Origin: Acidobacteriota bacterium | GTDB taxonomy: Bacteria > Acidobacteriota > Blastocatellia > Pyrinomonadales > Pyrinomonadaceae | DNA: 46,399 nt | Assembly: GCA_023391155.1 (NCBI GenBank) | Contig: JAEWBM010000118.1 | Location: forward strand, 1 to 46,399 | Reading direction: 5' to 3' | Shown here: positions 16,931 through 24,687 of the stretch, piece by piece | Layout of the letters: every line of letters begins with the position of its first letter | How positions within the stretch are numbered: position 1 is the first letter of the stretch | Notes under the pieces: model-generated | Database searches by the model: none | Told to the model about the DNA's origin: nothing | The model's input: the letters and a program-made list of their open reading frames with translations, nothing else | Program-made: the position numbers and the translations under genes

Positions 16931-18067
16931 CTAATCCAGCTCTTCGATAATGGTCGTCTGTCTCAGGTCCCTGGTCGCCTTGCGAAAGCCCATCGAGCGC
17001 GAATCGTGGATAGCCACATTGCCCTCGTGCTCCTCCTTGTCTTCCCACAGCCGGCCAAAGATCATCTTGCCCGCGGTCGTCTGCAGAACGCTGGTCACCG
17101 AAATATCCGCCGTCTTGCCGATCAGCCGGCGTGCATTGTCGATAACGACCATCGTACCGTCATCCAGATATGCAACGCCCTGGTTATATTCCTTGCCCTC
17201 TTTCAGGACGAACACCCGCATCGCCTCGCCCGGCAGCACGACCGGTTTGAGAGCGTTCGCAAGTTCGTTGATGTTCAGTACCGCGACGCCCCGCAATTGA
17301 GCGACCTTATTGAGATTGAAATCGTTCGTGACGATCACCGCCTCCATCTCTTTCGCCAGCTCGATAAGCTTTAGATCGACCTCTTTAACATTCGGATAAT
17401 CCGTCTCAACGATCTGGATGTCGAGCTTGCTGTTATTGCGAAGCCGCTGGAGCATATCAAGCCCTCGGCGTCCGCGTTGACGTTTTGAGGAATCGGCCGA
17501 GTCCGCCACCTGCTGCAGCTCATTGAGGATAAAGTTCGGGATTATTAGCCCGCCGCTCAGAAACCCCGTTTCCGCAATATCGGCGATCCGGCCGTCGATG
17601 ATCACCGAAGTGTCGAGCACCTTAAGATCGCGCTTGACGTTCTTGTCGTGAAAGATGCCGCCAAGAGCCGAGAGGTCCAGATAATCACCCTTTGCCGCAC
17701 CCACCATCAAGCCCACATAGCCCATAAAAAAGGCTAACGTCAGTGTCATAAAGGTCTGCACTTCGGCAGAAACGGCCGCCTCTTTCTGTATCGAGATGAG
17801 CACGCCGATCAAAAAGGCACCCACAATTCCGAGTATCGACCCGATCGCAGCACCGATCAGCGTCTTTAGCGAGGCCCGCCGCACGCGCATTTCAAACGCG
17901 ATCATCAATCCGGCAACGAGCATGCCGAGGATCCCCGAAACGAAACGCCGCGACATTTCGTCCATCGTTCCGAGCTTATATGTGTGGGCGAGCGGGTTGA
18001 GCAAAAACCCGACTACGGCCAAAAGGCCGATGAATGCTATTCGAATGATGAGAACATCTAGCTTCAT
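16931..18067 (-). CDS. Membrane-anchored PIN/TRAM domain protein (YacL-like)
   Basis: The protein is 378 aa. The first about 145 residues contain four hydrophobic membrane segments. A PIN nuclease-like domain follows, beginning KVLDTSVIIDGRI with the first acidic residue, then NELQQVADS and a later acidic cluster in VTNDFNLNKVAQ. The C-terminal about 65 residues form a TRAM-type RNA-binding domain (GEAMRVFVLKEGKEYNQGVAYLDDGTM in outline). The YacL family has this exact order and is usually next to ispD. It is thought to act on RNA at the membrane, but its substrate is unknown. The protein heads the ispD-ispF operon. Confidence 0.92.
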   Translation of the reverse strand: MKLDVLIIRIAFIGLLAVVGFLLNPLAHTYKLGTMDEMSRRFVSGILGMLVAGLMIAFEMRVRRASLKTLIGAAIGSILGIVGAFLIGVLISIQKEAAVSAEVQTFMTLTLAFFMGYVGLMVGAAKGDYLDLSALGGIFHDKNVKRDLKVLDTSVIIDGRIADIAETGFLSGGLIIPNFILNELQQVADSADSSKRQRGRRGLDMLQRLRNNSKLDIQIVETDYPNVKEVDLKLIELAKEMEAVIVTNDFNLNKVAQLRGVAVLNINELANALKPVVLPGEAMRVFVLKEGKEYNQGVAYLDDGTMVVIDNARRLIGKTADISVTSVLQTTAGKMIFGRLWEDKEEHEGNVAIHDSRSMGFRKATRDLRQTTIIEELD

Positions 18068-18121
18068 TATTTAAATTTTAACACGAAGTATTTACTTATG
18101 TAACGATTTTTGGCCTCGGGC

Positions 18122-18778
18122 CTATACCGACAGCACCATCGTTTCACCGCGGACCGCCTTTGCCTCAGATGATAAAAGAAAAAGTACCGCTCTAGCGACG
18201 TCGTCAGCCGCCGCCCCGTTCGCGACCACCGCATTCGCCTTGAAATTCTCGGGAAGCTCGCCGTCCAGCGCCCGCGTCATCTCGCGGACCGCTGCCCCCA
18301 CGATCGAATTGACCACCCCGATATTCGGCATCTCGCCGCTGAGTACGTTTACTATTCGGGCCCGCGGCCGCTCTTTCATCCAGGGGAAGGCCGCTTTCAC
18401 GACCCTGAGCGGTGCTTCGATCTCGCGGTCGATCGCATCCCTGACAGCCGCGGCTTCCGTCTCTAGAAACGCCGATTCGCCAGCATATTTCAGGCAGTTG
18501 ACGAGAAAGTCCACCCTTTCAAACCGCTCCGCCGCTCCCGCGGCCAGCGTTTTCGCACCCTCGTCCGTTCGGGCGTCCCAAACAACCGAAGATGCCAGCG
18601 TCCCCATCGACTGCAGTTCCTCGATAGAAGGGTCCGCAGGCTGATCGGCAGGTTGCCCAACGATCACATATGCCCCGTTGAGTGCCAGCTGCAGCGCCAC
18701 CGCACGGCCGACGGCCGAGGTTCCATCGGTGATCAGGGCTACTTTTTCTGCAAATTGATGAACGCTGTGTGTGGACAC
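18122..18778 (-). CDS. Short-chain dehydrogenase-like protein lacking the YxxxK motif
   Basis: The protein is 218 aa, somewhat shorter than a classical SDR. The Rossmann start is ALITDGTSAVGRAVA, where the expected TGxxxGxG is altered. VDFLVNC matches the NAG strand position and IVNVLSG holds the catalytic-Ser position. Where Tyr-x3-Lys should follow, the sequence is NSIVGAAVREMTRAL, without Tyr or Lys. The fold is probably kept but normal oxidoreductase chemistry is unlikely. It may be a regulatory or scaffold SDR. The gene is divergent from radA. Confidence 0.7.
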   Translation of the reverse strand: MSTHSVHQFAEKVALITDGTSAVGRAVALQLALNGAYVIVGQPADQPADPSIEELQSMGTLASSVVWDARTDEGAKTLAAGAAERFERVDFLVNCLKYAGESAFLETEAAAVRDAIDREIEAPLRVVKAAFPWMKERPRARIVNVLSGEMPNIGVVNSIVGAAVREMTRALDGELPENFKANAVVANGAAADDVARAVLFLLSSEAKAVRGETMVLSV

Positions 18779-18873
18779 TATCTATTATATTGCCATAAGC
18801 AAAGCCGATGTTGCACACCGCAAGTGCAAAAGGCATTCGGACGGCCGATGGTGTAAAATCGGGCTTCACCCAT

Positions 18874-20244
18874 ATGGCGAAACAACCCTCTAGCATATTC
18901 GTTTGTCAGAGCTGCGGCTCACAGTCCCGTAAATGGCTCGGGCAATGTCCCGATTGTAGTGAGTGGAACACGCTCGTTGAGGAGCGCTTCCGCCCCTCAA
19001 CGGCTAACGGCTCGCTTCGCGGCTCCCGCTCAAATGGCCGCCCGCCCGTCTCTTTCACCGATATCGAACCCCAGGACGACGTTCGCTTTACCTCGGGCAT
19101 CGACGAGCTCGACCGCGTACTCGGCGGCGGCATCGTACCCGGCTCGCTGGTGCTGATCGGCGGCGCTCCAGGCATTGGCAAATCGACACTTGTTCTCCAG
19201 ATGGCCGAGCGTCTTTCCGCGGTTGGAACCCAAGTCCTCTATGTATCAGGCGAGGAATCCGAACGTCAGATAAAGATGCGTGGCGAAAGGCTCGGCCTGA
19301 CCGCCGAGAATGTATTCCTCCTGCCCGAAACGGACCTCCGTTCGGTCATGTCAGAGGCGGAACGCCTGAGAGCGGGGCTCTTGATAGTCGACTCTATCCA
19401 AACCGTTTACAGCGATGCGATCGAATCAGCCCCCGGCAGCGTCTCACAAGTGCGAGAGGTGGCCGCGCAATTCATGCACTTCGCCAAACAAACCGCGACG
19501 CCGGTATTCCTCATCGGCCACGTGACTAAAGAGGGTTCCATTGCCGGGCCGCGTACCCTCGAACACATTGTCGATACTGTCGTATATTTCGAGGGCGACC
19601 GCCATCACAATCATCGCATCGTTCGCGCTACAAAGAACCGCTTCGGCGCCGCCAATGAGATCGGCGTGTTCGAAATGACCGGCTCAGGCCTCGAGGCGGT
19701 CGGCAATCCGTCCGAACTCTTTCTGCAGGAACGTCCCGAAGGAGCAAGCGGCTCCGTGGTTACCGTTGCGATGGAGGGTACACGCCCGCTGCTGGTCGAG
19801 GTCCAAGCTCTGGTTAGCGGCACGAAATACGGCTCGGGCAGGCGAATGACGCAAGGCTTTGATCAGAACCGCGCCGCGCTCCTGATCGCCGTGCTGGAAA
19901 AACGGCTCGGCATGCAGCTCGCCGGCGACGATGTTTTCGTCAATATCGCGGGCGGGCTTGAGGTCGATGAACCGGCCGTCGATCTCGGCGTCATCGCGGC
20001 GATCGCCTCGAGCTTCCGCAATCTTCAGGTGCCCCCCGACACGGCGGTCTTCGGCGAGGTCGGCCTTACCGGTGAGGTCCGCGGCGTGCTTCAGGCCCAG
20101 GCTCGCGCTCGCGAGGCAGGCACCCTCGGCTTCAAGAAACTGATCCTACCCGAATCCAACAAGAAAGGCCTCGAAAAACTCCTCGGCGTTCGCGTCGTCG
20201 GCGTCCGGGATCTCGAGGCCGCTTTGGAGGCTTTGTTCGACTGA
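18874..20244 (+). CDS. radA: DNA repair protein RadA (Sms)
   Basis: The start is chosen at ATG 18874 (MAKQPSSIFVCQSCG), the usual family N-terminus, giving 456 aa. An upstream in-frame start at 18808 adds 22 atypical residues. A four-Cys zinc finger lies at residues 11-28 (CQSC, CPDC). The RecA-like ATPase has Walker A GGAPGIGKST and the RadA-specific KNRFG motif. The C-terminal part resembles the Lon protease domain (VDEPAVDLGVIAAI). RadA is a DnaB-type branch-migration helicase in recombination. It overlaps the next gene by one base (TGATG). Confidence 0.95.
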   Translation: MAKQPSSIFVCQSCGSQSRKWLGQCPDCSEWNTLVEERFRPSTANGSLRGSRSNGRPPVSFTDIEPQDDVRFTSGIDELDRVLGGGIVPGSLVLIGGAPGIGKSTLVLQMAERLSAVGTQVLYVSGEESERQIKMRGERLGLTAENVFLLPETDLRSVMSEAERLRAGLLIVDSIQTVYSDAIESAPGSVSQVREVAAQFMHFAKQTATPVFLIGHVTKEGSIAGPRTLEHIVDTVVYFEGDRHHNHRIVRATKNRFGAANEIGVFEMTGSGLEAVGNPSELFLQERPEGASGSVVTVAMEGTRPLLVEVQALVSGTKYGSGRRMTQGFDQNRAALLIAVLEKRLGMQLAGDDVFVNIAGGLEVDEPAVDLGVIAAIASSFRNLQVPPDTAVFGEVGLTGEVRGVLQAQARAREAGTLGFKKLILPESNKKGLEKLLGVRVVGVRDLEAALEALFD

Positions 20245-21668
20245 TGACGAAACAGATCATTCGCGAAGGCGACGAAGGCGTGGAGTTGATCGTCGATGTT
20301 CCCGACGCCGAGCTCAAGCCCGACGTGAGCCCGCCGCGCTTTCCCGTCCACGTCGTTTACGGCGGCGCAGACCGCTTCAATGCGGGAACGCCGCGAAAGC
20401 TAGGCGATCTCGCTCTCCGGTCGATGGAGAACTACGCCGCGAATTTCGTCGAGTTCGCCGCCGCGCTCGGCCTCAAAGGCGCCGACGAGCTTTCCCCTTT
20501 CCCCGATGAGGTGGCCCGTCTCGGCCACGCAATTGAGAGCTCGCCCGACGAAGCGCGGCAAAGCAATTTCCCCGCATGGCTCGCGTGGACCGTACATGGG
20601 CGCACCATCAAGAAGCTCCGCGAAGAACCGATCGAAGATTTCCGGATCGATTTCGAAGACGGCTACGGCTTTCGCTCTGACGAGGAAGAGGACCGCGACG
20701 CGGCTCGCTCCGCTCGTGAGCTGGCCTCCGCTATCGCCGCCGGCACATCGACGCCCTTCTGCGGCTTTCGCATCAAATCATTCGCCGCCGAGACCTACGG
20801 CCGGGCGGTCCGCACACTCGAGACCTTTCTGGAAAACTTCCTCGACGCCTCAGGCGGCACCATCCCAAAGAATTTCGTCGTCACTCTGCCAAAGATCACC
20901 CGCCGCAGCGAGGTTAAAGAGTTGTGCTTGCACCTGAAAGATATCGAGAAGGACGCGGGCCTTGAACGCGGCACAATCGGCATCGAGCTGATGATCGAAA
21001 CACCCGAGGCCATCATCGACCCGGAAAAAGGCCGTTTTGCGCCCCGTCGGCTGGTTGAGGCCGGCAAGGGCCGCGTCCGTTCGGTCCATTTCGGCGCCTA
21101 TGATTACACCTCTGCGGTCGGCATCGCCGGCGACCACCAGGCACTATTTCATCCCGCATGCGATTTTGCACGCCAGGTGATGCTTGCATCGCTCTCGCCG
21201 CTCGGAATTCGGCTGTCTGATTCGGTAACGACCAAACTGCCCGTACCCAAAAACCGCGGCGACGGCCTCACCGAAGAGCAGCGGCAGGAGGACCTGCGGG
21301 CCGTCCACGAAGGCTGGCGCGAGCACTTCGCGAACGTGTCGCGTTCGATGTCGATGGGCTTTTACCAGAGCTGGGACCTCCACCCCAATCAGCTCCCCGC
21401 CCGTTACGCTGCCGTATTCACATTCTTTTTAACCGGTTCAGAATCACAGGGGCGCCGGCTTAAAGGCTTCATCGACACAGCAACGAAAGCCGCGCTGAGC
21501 GGCAACGATTTCGACGACGCCGCATCGGCGCAAGGCATGCTCGGATATTTCCGCATGGCGCTCCGCTGCGGCGCTCTTACCCCCGAGGAGGCAGCGTCGA
21601 TGACTGGCCTTTCGTGTGCTGAGATCGAAAATTCGAGTTTTATGGAGATCGCCGCAGCGCGGCGTTAG
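20244..21668 (+). CDS. HpcH/HpaI aldolase/citrate-lyase superfamily-like protein (DUF6986 type)
   Basis: The protein is 474 aa, starting at the ATG that shares a base with the radA stop. The sequence IDFEDGYG near residue 135 matches the metal-binding acidic segment of the citrate-lyase beta/HpcH superfamily. IGIELMIETPEAI carries the second metal Glu, and VHFGAYDYTSAVGI resembles the FGxxDYT segment. These support a TIM-barrel C-C lyase or PEP-pyruvate-fold enzyme acting on 2-oxoacids or CoA thioesters. It is longer than typical citrate-lyase beta chains (about 300 aa) because of an N-terminal extension. Database entries of this type are often labelled DUF6986 or PEP kinase, and the true reaction is unknown to me. 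It is probably cotranscribed with radA. Confidence 0.7.
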   Translation: MTKQIIREGDEGVELIVDVPDAELKPDVSPPRFPVHVVYGGADRFNAGTPRKLGDLALRSMENYAANFVEFAAALGLKGADELSPFPDEVARLGHAIESSPDEARQSNFPAWLAWTVHGRTIKKLREEPIEDFRIDFEDGYGFRSDEEEDRDAARSARELASAIAAGTSTPFCGFRIKSFAAETYGRAVRTLETFLENFLDASGGTIPKNFVVTLPKITRRSEVKELCLHLKDIEKDAGLERGTIGIELMIETPEAIIDPEKGRFAPRRLVEAGKGRVRSVHFGAYDYTSAVGIAGDHQALFHPACDFARQVMLASLSPLGIRLSDSVTTKLPVPKNRGDGLTEEQRQEDLRAVHEGWREHFANVSRSMSMGFYQSWDLHPNQLPARYAAVFTFFLTGSESQGRRLKGFIDTATKAALSGNDFDDAASAQGMLGYFRMALRCGALTPEEAASMTGLSCAEIENSSFMEIAAARR

Positions 21669-21674
21669 GCGGGG

Positions 21675-22121
21675 TCATTCGCCCGACATCACTTCCTCGA
21701 GCATCTTCTCGCGGGCGATGCGGGGATCGGTGATCATAGGCTCGGCGGTCCGCTCGGCCGTACTTCCCGGCCTTGCCAGCGGGTCGGGAAAGACCGGCAA
21801 CTGTTCTTTAGCCATTCGATCGGAGATTATATCTGAGATCAGCTCCTGCTCAAACTCCGAGATATCCGGAAATCTGACGCCGATGCCGGTGTTCTCAAAC
21901 CGGTAAAGCGCCTTGCATTTTAATGGCAACCGGTTCCCGTTCGGCAGCCGAATTTCGAGCCGAAATTCGTCACCAACATATATATTCTCTTCCCATTGTG
22001 TAAAGCATCCGCCGACACTGATCTGCTGAAGCAAGGTGTCGCGTCGTTCGCCCATTCGCGACACGATCGTCGCCGGAATGTCGAGAGAAAATCGAGTGTG
22101 TTGTCGTTGGCTGATTGACAT
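21675..22121 (-). CDS. PilZ domain protein
   Basis: The protein is 148 aa. The N-terminal RQHTRFSLDIPA matches the RxxxR motif of PilZ domains, and ISVGGCF matches the later (D/N)xSxxG motif, although the first position is Gln. IGVRFPDIS follows in the expected beta strand. PilZ domains bind cyclic di-GMP and commonly control motility or polysaccharide export. The Gln substitution makes c-di-GMP binding less certain. The last about 45 residues are Pro-rich and probably disordered. The gene is convergent with the citrate-lyase-like gene, 6 nt apart. Confidence 0.75.
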   Translation of the reverse strand: MSISQRQHTRFSLDIPATIVSRMGERRDTLLQQISVGGCFTQWEENIYVGDEFRLEIRLPNGNRLPLKCKALYRFENTGIGVRFPDISEFEQELISDIISDRMAKEQLPVFPDPLARPGSTAERTAEPMITDPRIAREKMLEEVMSGE

Positions 22122-22219
22122 CGGGATCGTTGACGGCGGGCCGGAGCGGAGAGAATTGCCGTCACCAATATTTTATCCCGTAACGCCGCCGGGATGCAAG
22201 AGAAATGTTGAAACGGTTT

Positions 22220-22252
22220 AAAACGAAAAGGGGCGGCACGTTCGGCCGCCTC
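22220..22252 (-). terminator. Rho-independent terminator of the bacilliredoxin gene
   Basis: On the minus strand GGCGGC and GCCGCC (22250-22245 and 22237-22232) form a stem, extended by two outer pairs, with a 7-nt loop. A T-rich run, CCTTTTCGTTTT, follows at about 22230-22220. It lies 20 nt after the bacilliredoxin stop. Confidence 0.75.
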
Positions 22253-22272
22253 CCTCGCTCTCTCAAAAGTAC

Positions 22273-22716
22273 TTAATTTACAGCAGCTTCGGTCGCTGTG
22301 CAGTGTTTGCTGAACGCTTCGGCCAGAGCCTGGGCGATGACCTGCGGCGGACGGCCCTCCAGATCGCGGCGTTCGAACATCTCGACCAATTCGCCGTTCT
22401 TGATAAAACCAATTGACGGCGATGAAGGCGCGTAACCCGTAAAATGGCTTCGTGCAGTTTCGGTCGCATCGATATCGGCACCCGCAAATACGGTGATTGC
22501 CCGGTCCGGTTTCGCCGGCGAATTCGCCAGGGCCATTGCGATGCCCGGACGAACGCCGCCTGCCGCGCATCCGCATACCGAATTCACGACGACCATCAGC
22601 GTGCCGTCAGTGTTCTTAATTGCTTCCTCGACCGCTTCCGAGGTCTTGGTTTCTTCAATGCCGAGCTGAGCAAGTTCAGCCCGCATACCGTGGATCATTA
22701 TTTCTGGATAAGGCAT
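22273..22716 (-). CDS. BrxA/BrxB-family bacilliredoxin
   Basis: The protein is 147 aa, the family length. The active-site motif is SVCGCAAG with Cys48 and Cys50, the CxC form typical of the YphP/YqiW bacilliredoxins. It is followed by RPGIAMAL, and near residue 95 by GYAPSSPSIGF. In Firmicutes these proteins remove bacillithiol from mixed disulfides. In this organism the thiol partner is unknown. The gene has its own downstream terminator and lies about 85 nt downstream of the L,D-transpeptidase gene. Confidence 0.92.
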   Translation of the reverse strand: MPYPEIMIHGMRAELAQLGIEETKTSEAVEEAIKNTDGTLMVVVNSVCGCAAGGVRPGIAMALANSPAKPDRAITVFAGADIDATETARSHFTGYAPSSPSIGFIKNGELVEMFERRDLEGRPPQVIAQALAEAFSKHCTATEAAVN

Positions 22717-22799
22717 AATTTCTTTCTTTTTTACAAACCTGACACTTTTGTCAAGTATCCCCTGTCCGGCGCCGCCAAGTCAAGTTATCGACCCCCGAT

Positions 22800-23264
22800 T
22801 CAGGGCAATATCCGCACCGGCGTACCTACTTCGACGCGTTCGAAGAGCCATTCGATGTCCCCATCCTCCAAGCCGATGCATCCCTGCGTTCCCTCATCAC
22901 GTCCGCTCCCGCCTCCATGAATGTAAATCTCCCCGCCGAGCGGCGTCTTCTGCGGCGGACGCTCGCCGGCGGCAGCGAGTCGCGCAATAGCTTCGGCATC
23001 GGCCTGCGAAATGATCCCTTCTCGTGCGCCTCGTCGGGCATCCTCCGCATTCGGATAGCTCAGCGCCAGTGAAAGATGAAACCTGCTTTTTGGATTGCGG
23101 GCAAAGACAAAGTAATCACCTTCGGGCGTCCGCCTGTCGCCCTCACGCATCTTCGGCCCCTTGGCGTCTGAACCCACCGCGACCGGGAACGTCACCGTTT
23201 CGCCGTCCCTCAATGTCGCCTCGAGCCTCCGCTCGCCCTTCCGGATCAGAATGTTCTTCACCAT
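22800..23264 (-). CDS. L,D-transpeptidase (YkuD) domain protein without signal peptide
   Basis: The protein is 154 aa. The YkuD catalytic signature is complete: IYIHGGG with His116 and TQGCIGL with Cys129. Typical upstream segments include TPEGDYFVFARNP. These enzymes crosslink peptidoglycan or attach proteins to it through a Cys acyl-enzyme. There is no signal peptide from the only good ATG (23264), and the archaemetzincin stop lies 3 nt upstream. Either export is by an unusual route, the partner is a secreted complex, or the enzyme acts in the cytoplasm. It is last of the nnr-tsaE-archaemetzincin unit. Confidence 0.85.
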   Translation of the reverse strand: MVKNILIRKGERRLEATLRDGETVTFPVAVGSDAKGPKMREGDRRTPEGDYFVFARNPKSRFHLSLALSYPNAEDARRGAREGIISQADAEAIARLAAAGERPPQKTPLGGEIYIHGGGSGRDEGTQGCIGLEDGDIEWLFERVEVGTPVRILP

Positions 23265-23267
23265 ATT

Positions 23268-24230
23268 TCATTTCACCGCTGCGGCAGCCTCTGCCTTTTT
23301 CGCCATAAGGTCCGCCTCCTCTCGCCGGCCCTGCTTTTCCCAGAACGCCTCCAGATTCCGGTACCGCTCTACGGGATCATAATCCATCGCCCATGCAAGC
23401 TTCGCCATACATTCAGGGCAGTTATCCAGCGGCCGCCGGTCAGTTTCGGCAAGATGATTCGTTCCTGACATCAGGCACTCGTATTTGATGCAGTGCTTCA
23501 TCCCGAACATATGCCCGGTCTCGTGCATCGCGATCTTTAGAGTGCGATCGGTCAGCAGCCTGTCGTCATAACGCCCGGTCTTCATGTCCGCAAACCGGTA
23601 AAGCGACCAGACCCCCACACGATGTTTCAGCGACGCCTGGCCAAAAACGAACGCCCACGTCTCGCTTGGGTAGAGATCATAATTCGTAAATGCGATCAGC
23701 GCTGCTCCGTCTTCGGGAAGCCTGTCAGGCAGCATCTCCTCAAGGAAAAATTCCGTGCGTATCTGAAGGTTATTCCTGTATTCCAGCCGCCGCTGCATTT
23801 CGGGCGGTACCCTACCAAGCTTCGCCTCCGGCAGTTCACGCACCGGCAGGTCATAGTACGCCCGCATATATTCAGCTGCGAGCCCGATCGCCCTTCGTTG
23901 CTGTGCGGTGAAACTCCCGACCGGCAGAATATAAATGGTATTCCGCTCTCGCGTCGGCAAAGGCGGGTCGGAAGCGAGGTATTCCTCAAAGGTCTCGCCC
24001 TCTTCCCGCTGCGATTTAAGCCAATCGCCCTCGAGGATCTGCATCGGCTCAAAGAACGGCTCTATCGCCGTTCGGACGCGTTTTAGATGCTCGACCCGGG
24101 GATCGAGAGCGGGTGCCGCCGTATTGGCAACAGGTCCCTCCGCAGTGCCGCACGCCGCCGCAGAGACCGCGACGGCCGCGGCAAGCATGATCGCCCTAGC
24201 CCGCCGCATCGACCTCCGAATGCGTGTCAT
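23268..24230 (-). CDS. Archaemetzincin-type zinc metallopeptidase, predicted lipoprotein
   Basis: The protein is 320 aa. The start could be ATG 24230 or ATG 24209, and both keep a hydrophobic signal that ends in SAAAC (Cys27), a lipobox. The catalytic zinc motif is HETGHMFGMKHC (His236, His240, His246), followed by Cys252, Met254 and a CPEC pair (271, 274). This is the extended HExxHxxGxxHC-C-M-CxxC signature of archaemetzincins (M54), which bind a second structural zinc. Most characterised relatives are cytoplasmic, so the lipoprotein signal is notable. The first 35 nt overlap the tsaE 3' end. The protease substrate is unknown. Confidence 0.88.
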   Translation of the reverse strand: MTRIRRSMRRARAIMLAAAVAVSAAACGTAEGPVANTAAPALDPRVEHLKRVRTAIEPFFEPMQILEGDWLKSQREEGETFEEYLASDPPLPTRERNTIYILPVGSFTAQQRRAIGLAAEYMRAYYDLPVRELPEAKLGRVPPEMQRRLEYRNNLQIRTEFFLEEMLPDRLPEDGAALIAFTNYDLYPSETWAFVFGQASLKHRVGVWSLYRFADMKTGRYDDRLLTDRTLKIAMHETGHMFGMKHCIKYECLMSGTNHLAETDRRPLDNCPECMAKLAWAMDYDPVERYRNLEAFWEKQGRREEADLMAKKAEAAAAVK

Positions 24231-24687
24231 TCAGCGAAATTTCTATCTCTCGAGTGTCCTCACCGTCGCCGCCGATCTCGACCTTCCATACCCTGCCGGG
24301 AAACCGAAAGGCCCCGAGGCGTTCAGCCCATTCGATGATGACGATCGAATTGGGCTCGCCTACGATCTCATCCAGGCCCACCCCGAATGCGGCATCGGCT
24401 CCTTCGTCGATCCGCCACAGGTCGATGTGATAAACGTCCACGGCATCTGCGTTATACAGATTGACCAGCGCAAAACTTGGGCTCGTAACATCATCTGGGT
24501 CGAAGCCAACGGACTCCATTATCCCCTTTGTCAGCAGTGTTTTACCCGCCCCAAGGCCACCGTGCAGCAACACGGCATCGCCGGGTCGCAAATGCGCCCC
24601 CAGCTCGATTCCAAGGGCGTACGTCTCCTCCGGCGTCTTGCACAGATGAGCGCCCGCTAGCGTATTAGTTGTCGCTTCCGGTCCTAT
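24196..24687 (-). CDS. tsaE: tRNA t6A synthesis ATPase TsaE, apparent AUA start
   Basis: Walker A is HGGLGAGKT, followed by SPSFALVNLY, VYHIDLWRI and IIEWAERL, all diagnostic for TsaE (YjeE). TsaE is the ATPase that works with TsaB and TsaD to make t6A in tRNAs. The conserved N-terminus (TPEETYALGIELGAHLRPGD) is encoded upstream of the only canonical start codon, TTG 24591. Between that TTG and the upstream in-frame stop there is no ATG or GTG, and no other TTG. ATA at 24687-24685 lies 6 nt after a perfect AAGGAGG (complement of 24694-24700) and overlaps the nnr TAG as ATAG. Starting there gives 163 aa, the normal length. Confidence 0.85.
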   Translation of the reverse strand: MGPEATTNTLAGAHLCKTPEETYALGIELGAHLRPGDAVLLHGGLGAGKTLLTKGIMESVGFDPDDVTSPSFALVNLYNADAVDVYHIDLWRIDEGADAAFGVGLDEIVGEPNSIVIIEWAERLGAFRFPGRVWKVEIGGDGEDTREIEISLNDTHSEVDAAG

